Shown: positions 12,501-25,205, counted from the first letter of the stretch. The stretch: 64,000 nt of DNA from Akebia trifoliata (GCA_017979445.1 CM030711.1:41401560-41465559), one strand, 5' to 3'. The notes: generated by a model not told the origin, from the sequence alone. Numbers and translations are program-made.

Positions 12501-15500
12501 TATGATATTTATGGGCCATACAAGTCAAGTTGAGATATGATTTTCGGAATTTCATTACCTTCATGTGTCACTTGAATGATGACTTGGAGTCCATCAAATC
12601 CAAGGCAAGTGGAATGAGTACATAGATTCTGAAAATGTGCGCACTAATTCAGCTACATTATAAACCTTTATAGAGGATGCTTTTATCCAAGAAACGGCCT
12701 TCATGAAGGAGTTTTCACCCTGGGGTTTATTATATGTGTAGTTCAACCTCTTATGTTATATAGCTTTTCAGTGGTAATCTGTATTTTCATTTGCACCTGG
12801 CATGCATCTATATCAATTTTCAAGAGGCACAAGAATATATTCTTTCTTCCAAGACCCTCTATGGAAGCTTAGAAAACTTTTCCTTGAAATATTTTTCCTT
12901 GTAATTTTTACCATCCTGAAACTTCCAAAACAGTAGGAATTTCTTATGAGGAAGATTTTCCTAGGAAAAAAATCTCAAGTTTCCATACGTGACTCACTCA
13001 TGTTTTGGTATCTGGGGTAAACATCAATTTTATTTTATTTTTTTGGTGCCATGCTGATAAAACTCCACTTTGATTGAATATACATTTTTGGAGATTCAGT
13101 CTACATTGTTTGCTTATGTACTTGTTTGCAGTTTCTGTGGTATTACTTTCATGCCTATGTGGAATACTTTAACGAGTAGAGTTACTATTGTGTCCCTGGA
13201 ATTAGTGAGCCAGATAAATGTTTTTTTGTGCATTTTGATGCATCCAGGCACAGGTGTGGACATTCACATGCAGAAATGAAACATGCATGCTATCTAGCCA
13301 TGCACATCAAAAAAAAATCTACATGCGCATAAAACTTTTATGTTTTGTAGTTTTCCCATGGAATAATAGTTTCAATGCTTTCTGGATCTTGCTATTCAGG
13401 TGGGGCTCTGGATTTTTGGAGGAATGCTGAATGTGGATGCTGTCACTGCTGCAATTCTTGGTTTGTCTGTCCTTCTCATATCTGGAGTTGTGACGTGGAA
13501 GGAGTGCTTGGCTGAATCAGTTGCCTGGGACACCCTCACCTGGTTTGCTGCTCTTATTGCCATGGCTGGCTATCTGAACAAATATGGTCTCATCGCCTGG
13601 TTCAGCGAGACTGTAGTTAAGGTTTGTTTTGATCCATCTTCTGAGAAGTGTAATCTTTTTATTCTTTTTTGCATCCATTTTGTCACTTCATTCATGGTTT
13701 GTTGATACAGTACATAATTAGGTTAAATGGATGTTATCCATTGAACCTAGTTGTGGCTGAACCATAGGTTAATACATCTAAAACTTTTAATGGTGATAGA
13801 ACCTGTTTTTTTTAATATAAGTAGACCTTATAAAAAAACCATCCTTCATAATCGTCAATGAGGGTGTTATAACAGTGTCTATGTCATACCTCACTACATT
13901 ATATATGGAAATATAAACAAACCATGATACAATGGTTATTGTTAATTACACTTACCTGGATGGGGTCAATGGGTTATCACAAAGGTCCATGGCCTAGGTT
14001 AGCAACCTCCATTGCATGCTGGAGGGGTGCCCCTCCCCAAGTGGGAGAGTCTACGCCATAATTTTTTATAGTTGGGGTATGCATTCGCACAACACCTATT
14101 ATGGTTAAAAAAACAAATGAAAAAGGTCATTATTAATTATTATCCATGTTTTAATGACCACTATCTTGCTACGTTAGGATGATCAAAATCAGTCTTAACG
14201 GGGGAGAATATCTAGTCCTGGAGACCTTGGGTGAATCTAAAATGGCCAAAATGGTCAAGGAAGAGGAGAGATCAATTGACGAGGGAGAAAATTGGAAGAA
14301 AAAAAAGGGAACATGAGATGTTTGGATGGTTCATAAATCGGGTTGTCAATGTCTAGTAGGAATAGGGATCCAACGATGATTCTTAAAGTGGAAATTGGTG
14401 AAATCAAAGAGTTGGAAGTAGCATACCATCAATCAGAATACATGCCATTGCCCTAGACAAGGAAGGATGGAGATGGGGAGGAAAATCTTGGGGTCTTGAA
14501 GCCAAACCGGGCAAAAGTGGGGATAGAAAAGGGGGGCAATGACATGGCAGGCAGCTGGAGTTTTCTAAAGGATCCAAATCAAGAGGGTGTTGAAATTCGG
14601 GGGTTAGGGATGAATTCATGTGATCTTCAAGAGTCTAATGGTAGTGTTAGGCGGAGAAGAAGGGAGGGGGGGTCAACAAGTTTGATATGGGGATCAAATC
14701 ATATCTTGGAATGTTAAAGGATTAGGGGAAAGACCAAAAATGACATCTGTAAAAGATATAATTAAAGCAAGGAATCCGCATAAAATAATAATTCAAGAAT
14801 TTAAATTGCCTTCTACAAGATTGTTTGATGCTATATTGATGATGTGGAACAAAGATTTCCTCGATGTTTTGGATCATTTGATTGGGGCTTTCTCAGTTGC
14901 AATTCTTTAGAAATGTTCTTCTGAGGATTTCATTTGGGTGTTCATAGGAGTGTACATTCCAACAAGAGATCGAGAAAGAATTGAATTTTGGGAGGAACTG
15001 AATGATTTGACATTTTTTTGGGATAGGCCTTGGTGCGTGGGGGAGACTTCAATGTAATCACATTTGGATATTAAAAGAACGAAGGGTTCCTATCTTCAAG
15101 AAAAATAAGATTATTTGAATAATTTGTTAATAATAACTTCTTGGTGGTAGTCTTATGGAGGGTAGGAAATTCACATTGTCAAATAACCAATCAATTCTAA
15201 GAGTGTCAAGCCTAGAAAGATTCCTGGTTTCGTCAGATTGGGAAGAGCATTTCAACTCAATGGCCCTTTTCAATGCTTGTTGGGATATTGTGGCGGGAGG
15301 ACTTTATGTTTCTAATCAAAGAGTTTTATGAAAATGACTTCCTTGATTATCACTCTAACAACACTTTGTGGCTTCAATTCCGAAAAGAGAAGGGAGTAGT
15401 GGACGTTAGAGATTTAAGACATGTCAGTCTTGTGCGGTCAATTTACAAAATTTTGCCCAAATCGCTTGTAGAAAGAGTAAAGGAAGTCATGTGAAGCATA

Positions 15501-18500
15501 CCTGGATCAGAACAGGGAGTTTTTGTGAAAGGACATCAAATTCCAGGTGGCATGTTGATTGCTAATGAATGTATCGATTCAAGATTGAAGAAGGGGGTTC
15601 TGAATGTAATGTGCAAGCTCAATAATGAAAAAGCATACGACCATGTGAGTTGGGAGAATCTGAACACATGACGATTCAAATAGAATTTGGAGAAAAATAG
15701 ATAAGATGGATCATGAAATGTGTATCGTCTGCATTCCTCTCCACATTGGTCAATGGAAGTCCAGTTGGTTTCATAGGAGTTCCATAGAAGAAAGACATGG
15801 GCATTCTCTCTCCTCTTTGTTATTGTTGCCAAAATTCTTAATCGTATGTTGAGAGGGGCCCTTGACATTGGGGCAATATCTGGGTTCAAAATAGGGTTGG
15901 ATGGGTCAATGGTTACCCACCTTCAATTTGCGGGTGACACAATTATTTTTCTGGATGATTCAATTGACAACATAAGATTCCTTAGGGTTTACTAATTTGT
16001 TTTGAGGTGACCACAGGGTCAGTGTTAATCTTCATAAGAGCTAACTCTTTGAAGTGGGTCATTCTGATAATATTTCACAGTTTGTTGGATTTCTTGGCTG
16101 CCTCGTGGATACTTTCCCCTCTTCATATTTAGGTCTTCCTCTTGGGGCAACTTGTCAGAGCAAATCCATTTTGGATCTTGTGTTGGTTAGAATAAAGAAG
16201 AGTCCTGAAAATCAAAATATTTGTCAAAAGGTGGAAAGGTGACTTTGATCAAAAGCACTTTGACAAGCATCTCAATTTACTTTTTATCCCCTTTCGCCAT
16301 CCCCAAAATCATTGTAGTTTGCATCAACAGACTGTATTGCAATTTTCTGTGGACTATCAAGGATGTGAACAAGAAAAACCATCTAATCTAGTGGAATCAA
16401 ATTTGCCTCCTTAAAAACTATGGTGGCCGACGCATTACAAGTCTTGGCACAATGAACTGGCTCTGTTAGGGAAATGGTTTTGGAGGTTCGGGAATGAGGG
16501 GGCCAATTATGGAAGAGGTCATTAAATCTAAATACAGAGTCAATAGTCCGGAGTAGAAAAGCTGCTTGGTGTCAACTCCTTATGGGTGTAACCTTTAGAG
16601 AGGGATTCGTAAGATTATCCTAAAATTTTGAAATAGACTTACGTTTGATAAAGGGTCTAGAGTAAGATTTTGGGAAGACCACTGATGTGGTATTCTTATC
16701 TTTAGAGCCAAATTTATTCGTCTTATTTCAAAGAAAAAAAGCAGCTTTGATTAAAGATTTCAGGATTCATTTTGGGGATCAAATTTCTTTGGTTTCTGGA
16801 TTCAGAAGAAGCTTTAATGACTGAGAGATCCATTAAGTTTTTGGCCTTATTAATTGCATTTCTCATATTCAGATCCAACTTGCTGGTGGAGGACATACAA
16901 GTTTGGGGAATTAGCAGGGATGAGAAGTTTTCTGTCAATTTTTTTTATAAGTCTTTCACAAGTACCTTTCCAATTTCAGCATTTAGGTTCCAAGAGTTCC
17001 TTCCAAGATTTCCTTTTTTTGTGGTTTGCCTTCTTAGGAAAACTTCTTACAATGGACATCATGAAAAGGGGATTTCAATCCATCAATTTCTGCTTTTTGT
17101 GCAAATTGAGTAGGGAATCGATAAGTCATCTTCTAATTCATTGCCCATTTGCTAAGGAGGCATGGGATAATTTTCTTTCGTTATTCAAAGTGCCTTGGTG
17201 CTTTCCTTATTCTATTTTAGATCTTTTCCAAAGATAAGTGATCTATGACATTCCTTAAGAAAATATCCTTTTGACCTATCAGAGGAAAAGAAAGATCCTT
17301 TTGGTCACCACCCCATTCGTCATTTGTTAGGGCATTTGGTTGGAGTGGAATAGTAGAATTTTTTAATGGATCGAACACACAGTTCGTGAGGTTCTATAGT
17401 CCATGATGGACCTGTTATTCTCTTGGAGTAGGCAGTTTGAAGAATTTAAATGAGTTTTTTTTTTTTTTTTGTAAAGACATTATGTTTAAGTGGGATTTTG
17501 TCTGTCTTTGTTGAAGGTTATTGTATTTTCTTTGCTTTGTTTGGCTGCTGTTTTCTGTATTCCTTTTTTCTTTAATAAATTCATTTTATACCCTATCGGA
17601 AGAAAACAAAAACATTTAAATCTTATCTCAAACTGTCTAGGATCGGTTATGCTACTCTTGTTCGTCTGTTCAATCCTATCTAAATGGGTGTCCTTTGATT
17701 AGTAATGTCTTAATGTGCTTTTATTCATCTTCATCTTCAACATCTTATCCCAAATATTGGGGTCAGCAACATGAGTCGTATTTTGCCTTTGATGCAGGAC
17801 AATGTAATCCTAACCTAAGAAGATGATTTTGAGATAAAAAATAGTATCAAGAACAATAATATTCATAAAATAAACCAACATAGGTCATTCTCAGTCTTGA
17901 GGAGTGGATCCTAAGGGTGTGTCAGCCACAATCAAATGTTTCATCCTCGGGATAATAGCTTACATTTTTTTGTTTTGTTTCGGCTCTCATTACTCTGAAT
18001 CCCTGTAGTGGTAATAGAAGATTACTTCTACCAGGGCAAGGTACTTATTCAGGAAGTCCATCCCCTACGTTGAAGGATTAAATGTAATCAAGTAAAAAAA
18101 AAAAAGTCTGTACTCTATGAAATTGATATTGGAACGATCATATGCACTAGAGCTACTATCATGCAATTGAAATAATTTGTCAGGTTCAGTTGATGTCTGC
18201 TAATGTTTACTTTTAAAATGATGCACTCATGGTCCTTATGGAGAGGCATGAAGGTCTCCCTTTTGGTGAGAACAATCTGTATGATAAGGAAATCATTCTC
18301 TCCGGAATCAGCCCATTTTGATATTTCTCACCTTGTGAAAAATTGTCCACAAGTTTTAACAATTATGGATAGGATTTCACCATTTACCTTGGACTCATAT
18401 TTGATAGGGTTACCCCATGATCGCATCATTTTAAACTTCAACAGATTGTTAGCAAAATGATTTTTTTTTTTCTAGTTACTGATAAATCCGTTCTTACTAA

Positions 18501-18959
18501 TGTACTTTTTCACAACACATGCATTGCACGTTCTTGCTTTCAACATTTTGCCCATGGGAACACAGTTCAGTTACTCAACTATCTGCTTTGTTGCAGTTTG
18601 TAGGTGGGCTTGGTCTATCATGGCAGTTCTCATTTGGAATTCTGGTTTTGCTCTACTTCTACTCCCACTACTTCTTCGCCAGTGGGGCTGCCCATATCGG
18701 TGCCATGTTCACGGCCTTCTTATCTGTAGCAAGTGCCCTGGGCACACCACCACTCTTCGGGGCCATGGTACTCGCCTTTTTCTCCAACCTCATGGGTGGC
18801 CTCACTCACTATGGCATTGGGTCTGCCCCAGTTTTCTACGGTGCAAACTACGTGCCACTTGGCAAGTGGTGGGGCTATGGGTTCCTTATCTCAATTGTCA
18901 ACATAATCATCTGGCTTGGTGTTGGAGGAGTTTGGTGGAAGTTCATTGGCTTATGGTGA
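8418..18959 (+). CDS. DIT1: DIT1: chloroplast 2-oxoglutarate/malate translocator, whole spliced gene
   Basis: Three exons (8418-9548, 13400-13621, 18597-18959), all junctions in phase 0 with GT/AG borders, give a 571-residue protein, the usual length for plant DiT1. It belongs to the SLC13/DASS transporters and sits in the plastid inner envelope, importing 2-oxoglutarate in exchange for malate for GS/GOGAT ammonia assimilation and photorespiration; it also carries oxaloacetate/malate. Residues 1 to about 85 are Ser/Arg-rich with no acidic residue (first Glu at 99), a clear transit peptide. The hydrophobic core has the two pseudo-repeat signatures SNVGDGT (260-266) and [11 protein letters not shown] (514-524). 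The [12 protein letters not shown] segment (481-492) fits DiT1 better than the paralogue DiT2. No frameshift or internal stop. The ATG context is attaATGgcg. Intron 1 holds a SINE and intron 2 a LINE. Confidence 0.95.
9549..13399 (+). other. DIT1 intron 1 (3851 bp)
   Basis: Donor gtataa at 9549 and acceptor ctattcag ending at 13399. Contents: a tRNA-like SINE at 9902, a (TTG)n microsatellite at 11731-11754 next to a TC run at 11711-11727, and AT-rich filler. Minus-strand frames at about 10860-11430 look like decayed coding DNA (for example a stretch reading [20 protein letters not shown] at about 10875-10960), but I could not assign a family. Confidence 0.8.
9902..10145 (+). mobile_element. 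tRNA-derived SINE in DIT1 intron 1
   Basis: TAGCTAAGTTGG at 9909-9920 fits the RNA polymerase III A box (TRGCNNAGYNGG) and GGTTCCAAACC at 9952-9962 is one base from the B box (GGTTCGANNCC). The 43-bp spacing is that of a tRNA head, which would start near 9902. It is not a functional tRNA. The 3' end is uncertain; an A run ends near 10019 and the element could stop there. Confidence 0.6.
13400..13621 (+). CDS. DIT1: DIT1 exon 2 (residues 378-451)
   Basis: Opens after a ctattcag acceptor with VGLWIFGG and closes at ...SETVVK|gtttgt. It codes for the central membrane segments, including [15 protein letters not shown] and [14 protein letters not shown], which are nearly invariant in plant DiT1 proteins. 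222 bp, phase 0 at both ends. Confidence 0.95.
13622..18596 (+). other. DIT1 intron 2 (4975 bp)
   Basis: Donor gtttgt at 13622 and acceptor ctttgttgcag ending at 18596. About two thirds is a decayed LINE in the sense orientation (about 14150-17600). The remaining 13622-14149 and 17600-18596 are AT-rich with no recognised feature. Confidence 0.85.
14150..17600 (+). mobile_element. degenerate L1-type LINE inside DIT1 intron 2
   Basis: Reading the three + frames gives, in order: an APE-like endonuclease beginning near 14705 ([12 protein letters not shown], then IIQEFK; about 14705-15060); reverse transcriptase from about 15370 ([45 protein letters not shown]); the palm region near 15920 ([14 protein letters not shown]); YLGLPLGA near 16120; and a zf-RVT domain near 17035-17235 ([28 protein letters not shown]). 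Multiple stops and frameshifts break it, and a deletion near 15270 removes the linker between endonuclease and RT. The FADD catalytic box reads FAGD (15927-15938). The 3' end lies near 17600 in A-rich DNA. Boundaries are approximate. It is dead and transcribed only as intron. Confidence 0.85.
18597..18959 (+). CDS. DIT1: DIT1 exon 3 (residues 452-571, stop)
   Basis: Starts after ttgcag with [10 protein letters not shown] and ends [10 protein letters not shown] followed by TGA at 18957-18959. It carries the second SN-type signature ([18 protein letters not shown], 514-531), which contributes to the dicarboxylate-binding site in DASS transporters. The C-terminus matches the family end, so the gene is complete. 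Confidence 0.95.
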   Translation, partial: FVGGLGLSWQFSFGILVLLYFYSHYFFASGAAHIGAMFTAFLSVASALGTPPLFGAMVLAFFSNLMGGLTHYGIGSAPVFYGANYVPLGKWWGYGFLISIVNIIIWLGVGGVWWKFIGLW

Positions 18960-19325
18960 AGCAACAGATTTAGGATTTCACCACCCCTAAATGCAACAAT
19001 TTACTGATTTTTGTCTGGCTCCGTTGCATTTGCATTTGAGGTAGGCTTTTAATTTTATTCTACGTCAATTCTTTATTTTCTTGGAATGAATTTTGGTAGC
19101 ATTGGGATTAGACTTTGTAGACAAGGGTATACGGGTCTGCTTAGAACTGGGGCTAGAAACTCGAATTCAAAATTTTTACGTGGCAGAACCACCTGCTACT
19201 GATGAGATAGTGATTGGTTGGATGCTTGAGAGAGATCATGATCGTTTCTTTTTGCTCATCTGGAAAGTGGGAAACTAATACCTGATTAAATGGAAATATT
19301 TGCTGAGGTGGTACTGGTAGGCCTG

Positions 19326-19331
19326 AATAAA
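19326..19331 (+). terminator. AATAAA polyadenylation signal of DIT1
   Basis: First canonical AATAAA downstream of the DIT1 stop, giving a 3' UTR of roughly 370-400 nt. Plant poly(A) signals are loose, so use of this site is inferred. Confidence 0.4.
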
Positions 19332-19660
19332 ATTTCCATTTGATCTTGATCATGATCCATGATCATATTGATTGGAATCTCTGATACTACTATTATTGGG
19401 TTTCATCTTTTTAACTGCTAATTTTTTCCTTCCCAATAGTGTTATTCTTCTGTGGAAACTCTGATTCTATAGCTATCGGTTATGTGACCCAACACTTGAC
19501 ATCATCAACTGGTGCTGGGCGCATTGTTCTATTATCTTCTGATCAAGTATAAGATCGTGACTATAGAATCGCTTGGTGTCCTTATTGGATTTTTGGATGT
19601 TGACAGGTTCTACGTTTTTGTGGACCTGTGGGCCAAAAATCGTCTGGTGATTTCTAGTTA

Positions 19661-19696
19661 TCTTATACTAGTAAAGTGCACGTGCAAAGCACGTAG
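19661..19696 (+). mobile_element. possible Helitron 5' end
   Basis: The sequence begins TCTTATACTAG directly after an A and is followed by the quasi-palindrome gtgcacgtgcaaagcacgt. Plant Helitrons start with TC at an A/T insertion site and often carry a similar 'TATACTA...GCACGTGC' head. No matching CTRR end with a hairpin was located, so this may be a fragment or coincidence. Confidence 0.3.
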
Positions 19697-19731
19697 ATAT
19701 ATTGTTTATTACCCGTAAAATTATAATTCAC

Positions 19732-19762
<31 letters not shown>

Positions 19763-19779
19763 ATTTTTAAAATTCTAAC

Positions 19780-20110
19780 ATTTTATAAGCACCCAAATGT
19801 ATCATATATTTGTTACCCGCCTAATTGCAAGCAGGACATCAATGGTAGGAAAGTAATTGCTTTTAAACTCAAATAGAATATATGTGATATGTTGCTGATT
19901 ACATATCAAGTAAAATAGAAGGAAAGATGTAAAGATTGTGATCAAATACGAGATGCTCAATCTTTTAATAATTTCTGAAATTCTGATATCACATTTACCG
20001 GAGAATTCTGTTATTTATAACAAAGTTTACCGCAGTTAAAATGTGCAGAAATTGCTTACAACTAACTAAATAACATTGATAGCAGTTATGTCATGTCAGC
20101 AATGACACAG
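19780..20110 (-). repeat. possible 3' LTR remnant of the Ty3/gypsy fragment
   Basis: Immediately downstream (minus-strand sense) of the gypsy pol end lies about 300 bp that, read on the minus strand, has TGACATGACATAACTGC and a ttgttataaataacag TATA-like core, as expected for an LTR. There is no second LTR to align, so ends are approximate. Confidence 0.3.
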
Positions 20111-20149
20111 CAGCATAGTAATCCATGTGGTGCCAATGTAGAGATGGTA

Positions 20150-21666
20150 CACATCATTCCCCACCCTTGGCCTCAAGGTCAAATGTAGGAAATTGTTCAT
20201 GAATAGAAAAGCCCATGATTCCCAAGTTGCATCCTCCCGTGTTGAATTGCCCACTGCACTAATACTTCAGTGATTGGTTTAATACGCTTTTTAACAAATC
20301 ATCATCAAGAGTGGCAATGGGTTCAATTTGCATGACACCATCATCCGAAAATGTCGGAAGGGAAGAGGACCCATCTTCTTCTTGAGGAGTGAAACATGAA
20401 AAACAGGATGGACTTTTGAAGTACTTGGGAGAGCTAGTTTGTATGCAACTACGCCAACTCATTCTAAAATATCATAGAGTCCAAAAAATCTGGGAGATAA
20501 TTTTAGTGATTGTCGGACAGGCACGAATGTTTGACGATATGGCTGTAAACGAAGATAGACCCAATCGCCAACTTGAAATTCTCGTTCGGATCGATGTTTA
20601 TAGCTTGGACTTTCATTCTTTGTTGAGCACCTTGGAGATTTTCTTTGAGTAACCGTAATACACGATAGCCATCATGTAATTCAATGTCTACTTGATGGAC
20701 TAAAGAGCCTGCGGCATATAATGTGTTGTCCATATAAAACTTCATAAGGTGTAAATTTGGTGGCTTCAGGATAGGAAGTATTGTACCACCATTCAGCCCA
20801 TGACAGTCATCGAGCCTAATGATTTGGCTGTGCTCTTGTGAAACATCGTAAGTATTTCTCAATGCATCGATTAACAACTTTGCTTTGTCCATCAGTTTGT
20901 GGATGGAAAGCAGTGCTCATCTTTAATTGGGTGCCTAGAATATGCCATATTTCTTTCCAAAAGTTACTTGTAAAAACGTAGTCACGATCACTCACAATGG
21001 ATGATAGCATGCCGTGTAATTTGAACACATTATCAATAAAAGCTTGAGCCACTGTTGAAGAGCTGTAGGGGTGAGATAGCGCAACGAAATGTGCATACTT
21101 TGACAAGTGATCAACTATAAAAAAAATGACACTTTTTCCTTGGGATGATGGCAAACCATCGATGAAATCCATTGTAATATCGGACCATACTCTGTCACTT
21201 ATCGGTAGAGGCAGTAATTACCCAGGTGGTTGCAAATTTTCTGTTTTATTTGTTTGGCAAACTTCACATTCTGCAATATGGGTACGAATGTCGCGCTTCA
21301 TTCCCTTCCAATAGAAGGTGTGAGTGACCCGCTTGTATGTCTTCTTATACCCAGAATGGCTGGCTGTTGACGATCAATGGAGTTCTTCTAATATCTCCTT
21401 GCATACTTCAGACGATGGGCTTAACATCACACGTCCCTTATATTTCAAAATTCCATCTTCAAGAGAATATTTTGGATTTGTTACATTCTTGTTGCTTGGT
21501 CGTGCACTAATTTCTGGAGTGTAGGATCATGAATATCCGAAGCTTTGATGCCCTCTATGCCATGCCAAACAACTTTGGATATGGCTGAAATTGTAGGCTG
21601 CTCAAATTGTCTTGATAGCACATCGCCTGTCGTATTATCCCGACTTTTCCTGTAATAACCACACAA
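20150..21666 (-). pseudogene. truncated Ty3/gypsy (chromovirus) pol: RNase H tail, integrase, chromodomain
   Basis: On the minus strand, in order: the RNase H tail (DNTTGDVLSRQFEQPT, near 21630), an H2C2-type segment about 21190-21480, the integrase core with MDFIDGLP and IVSDRD and HPQTDGQ (20816-21172), the integrase C-terminal region (about 20503-20815), and a chromodomain-like tail ending LEARGGE at about 20160. Several frameshifts separate the parts. In the integrase the residue 36 after the second catalytic Asp, normally Glu (QTDGQTE), is Lys (QTDGQSK). Gag, protease and reverse transcriptase are absent. Reina/Tekay-like by its motifs; inactive. Confidence 0.85.
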
Positions 21667-24422
21667 AAATAATAATTAAACATATAAAAATAATTTATAA
21701 CATATAGATAGAAATGTTATTTCTATCATTCTATACATTTATAATAATTTTTTAAGGGTAAAAAGGTAATTTCACCTAGGGATAGTTCAGTTACTTTGAA
21801 AATATTATTATCAAAAAAGTATTTCTCATTTTACATGAGTTTTATAAACTCTTAAATTCGAAAAATCAGAATTTAATCGAAAATTCAGAATTTCTTTATA
21901 TTAGGGATGTAATTGTCATTTTCATTCAAGTAATTTGTATTTTTGGACACCTAAATTTCAAAATATTACTTCAGCCAAAATATAAAAAATGCTTAGAATG
22001 TAATTTTACAAAACATATCAGATTTTCTAAATTTTAGGAGATAAAAGATTTTTAGACTATATTGGCCTTCACATATTTTTTATGACTTATTTATTTTCTA
22101 TATGATTTATTTTGTTATAATATTATATTTATCATAATATATTATATAATAACATTTTAAAAATAATATGGTGATATTAATGGTCTTATTAATTAAAAGT
22201 TGAGAAATTTTTGAAAAATGGTATTTTCGTCTTTTTATGTAAACTCTAACGAGGAGGGATTTTCTTAAAACTTTTCAAAGTCAAAATGTGCCTCAAAATA
22301 TCATATTTTAAATTTTAAATTATTGTTAAATTATGTGAGAGAAAATAAAATAGTTAATTGATGCTTATCCCATAAATTTAATAATTTTGAATTTGTAAAA
22401 CTCTCTCATATCACGTGTCGCTTTCTTATTGCGTAGAACCCTATTTTTTTTATCCAAAAGTAATATGTATTTTAATATTATTGGTTTATTACATTGAACT
22501 CTAAGATGTTTCCATGTAGTTTAAAAAAATAATAATTAATGGTCATAATAAGGTAGAAAGTATTTTAATCTAAATGGGTGCAAACTATAAGATCAATGCC
22601 ATACCAATTTGTTGGGAACCTAAGCTACTATTAGGGGATGAGAAAAATAAAATTTTGAACTTCTACAAACCCTAAAGGTCTCCTCAAATTCATGATCACC
22701 TCACCCCACCTAAAATATTTAAAGAAACATCATTATTTCCTTTAAAAAATACCATCAGAGCTTTTGCTCTCGAATGAAACACGAAAGTTCTTCATTTAAT
22801 CAAGGTCTAAAACATGCTTCATTATAAGATCAAAACATTAGATAGGTGCACATCTATACTTTTTCTTGATTTTTTCGTTATATTTGAAAAAAAAATTCAA
22901 CTTTTCTTGACGTAAAAAAAATTATGGATTTCTTCTTATATATCATTTATAGGAGAAAAATTCGTTAATAATGAATGAATCATGATAATAATGAGATTTG
23001 AAAAATGATATTTTTTGCATTGACATAACGGATTGGTAAAATCCTGATTTAGTAAGAAGGAGCTAGAGTGCCCTAGGGTGAAAAGTCTCAAATGTCCCGC
23101 GAAGGCCCCGTGTTATATAGGTATATAACCTGGTGCATGTATGCCCCATGTTATGTGGGTGAGATCTTTGCATGAATTATGATTGTATAACCTTTTTTTT
23201 ATCTTTTACAAAATAGAAAATTTACAATATTCTTCATTTACTTGATATAATTATTATCTCGATTAAATCATGCGTGAGTATAGCAGTACCGATGAAAATT
23301 TTTGTCACGTTTATACAAAAATTTCAGGTACTCATCCACTTCTTAATCGAATTATCGAAAAAAAAATCATTTTTACGTTTTTTTCTTATTTCATTTTGTT
23401 TTATGTCGAAATAAATGGTGAAAAGTATAAACACATTGTGATTTATTTTTTTAATTTTTATTTTATCCTATTTGTGAGCTTTATGTGATGAGTCATTTAA
23501 GAAGAATGTTAGATTGACCTTATTAATTTCTTTAAATAATGGAATGAGATTATGTTTTATTACTATTTATTTATGAGTTGGGAGTATATTATATATAAAT
23601 TAAATTTCATTCAATAAATTATTAATTTTAGAATATTCCATCAATGTGGTTTGATAGAGGTCAAAAATATATTTCTGAAATGGGCAAAATCATCGAAATC
23701 GGATGAATATTAAATTTTATATGTTTTTTTGAAATAAATCATTAGAATGTAAATTTCTGTTGTCTTTGTAAATATATTCTGTTTTGACCCATTTTTCTCT
23801 CAGAAATATTCTTTTTTCTAGAAATGGTTAAAACAAAAAAAATTTAGGTTTATGTGTTGGCTTTTCAACCCCACCAACTATTCACAAAAATATTAAGTGT
23901 GTAGTCTGCAGCGACCATTTCTTTAAAATGGAGTTGTTCTACCCACAATGGGACAACACATATTTGCTAATTTTTTCTGAAATTTTCTCTCGTATTTTCT
24001 TCTATAATGTGTAACTATTGTATTTTTATGAAAATAAATTGAGTTGAGAATCAACAGTTTAGAGAACTCACCATATAAGGGTGCTTTAGTAATTGAATAA
24101 AATCATAAATTTTACATTGTCGATGTTTACTACTAGAATAGACTATGTTATAGAAAGTTTTTTAAGTGTTAACTGTGAAATCCCTTTTATCAAAATCATA
24201 CATTTTTTTCAATGTCTGAAATAATTTATAATTTTTTGACCTTCAATATTCAAATCTACATCCTGACTCACAGGTCATGGTTAGGGTCGTGGACCAAATT
24301 TATGTTTAAGACTTTGACATAATTATTAACTGGTCGGGTACGGATTAGATAAATTTTCAGAAAACCCTTACACCAACACAACACAACACAACAGGACCCA
24401 GTCCTACCTATTGCCACCCACA
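21667..24422. other. AT-rich intergenic DNA, no gene seen
   Basis: Very AT-rich with only short frames. No transposon ends or RNA genes recognised; a 'gttatataggtatataac' palindrome occurs at about 23112-23129. Confidence 0.5.
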
Positions 24423-24430
24423 GTTGACGG

Positions 24431-25205
24431 TAGGCTTGCAAATGGATCGAGTTGGGCCGAACTTCCTAATGGCCAAGCTTAATAGTGTCAAGTCAGGTCG
24501 AGGACCACTGGAGGGTATTAAAGCCTGAGGCCAACCCTACAATATTCAAATTTCGGGTTGGGCATTGATAATCGGGCCTATGAAAAATACTTAAGTACAA
24601 TGTAAAAAAATATAATATACATAAACAAAATTTTGTACATAAAAACTTGACACTGACACATTAATACAAAAAAAATTCATATTTTTATTCATTTTTATAA
24701 ATTCTACATAAAAAATATCAGCAACACATCAATTACCTTATACAAATTAAAAATCGGAAAGAAGACAAAGTGAAATGGATTTTTTTATTAAAAATATATA
24801 ATTTATATAAATATTTATTTAAAAAAAGGATAGACAAAAATATTTAAAAAATTGGGGGCTGGTTTTAATTTAATTAAAATACCATATGACACATGACATG
24901 ACAATGATGAAATGATATGAATTGAAATTTTAATTTAAAAAAAAAAAAGTTAAATTTTAAATATTCTAAAATATTAAAGATTCTACACAGAGAAGTCAAA
25001 TCATTTGACTACTAAAATGAATCACGTGTGCAAGCATACGGACGGGTTGTGCGGACTTCTGCCGGGCCAATTAAATCAAACAACATGTACGTACAAAACT
25101 GAGCGGGCCAGGATTGGGACAGGCCTAAGTTTGGTCTGGGCCGAGTTTTGGACCGAAAATTGGCCAAGTCGGGCTTTGGGCCGACGGGCCAAATTTTCAA
25201 GCCCA
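24431..25205. mobile_element. non-autonomous hAT element with intact 8-bp target duplication
   Basis: GTTGACGG occurs immediately outside both ends (24423-24430 and 25206-25213). The ends TAGGCTTGCAAATGG and CCAAATTTTCAAGCCCA are imperfect inverted repeats. Interior ends are rich in 'gggccg/gggcc' words around an AT-rich middle, a common pattern for plant hAT-derived elements. No transposase frame in 775 bp. Confidence 0.75.
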
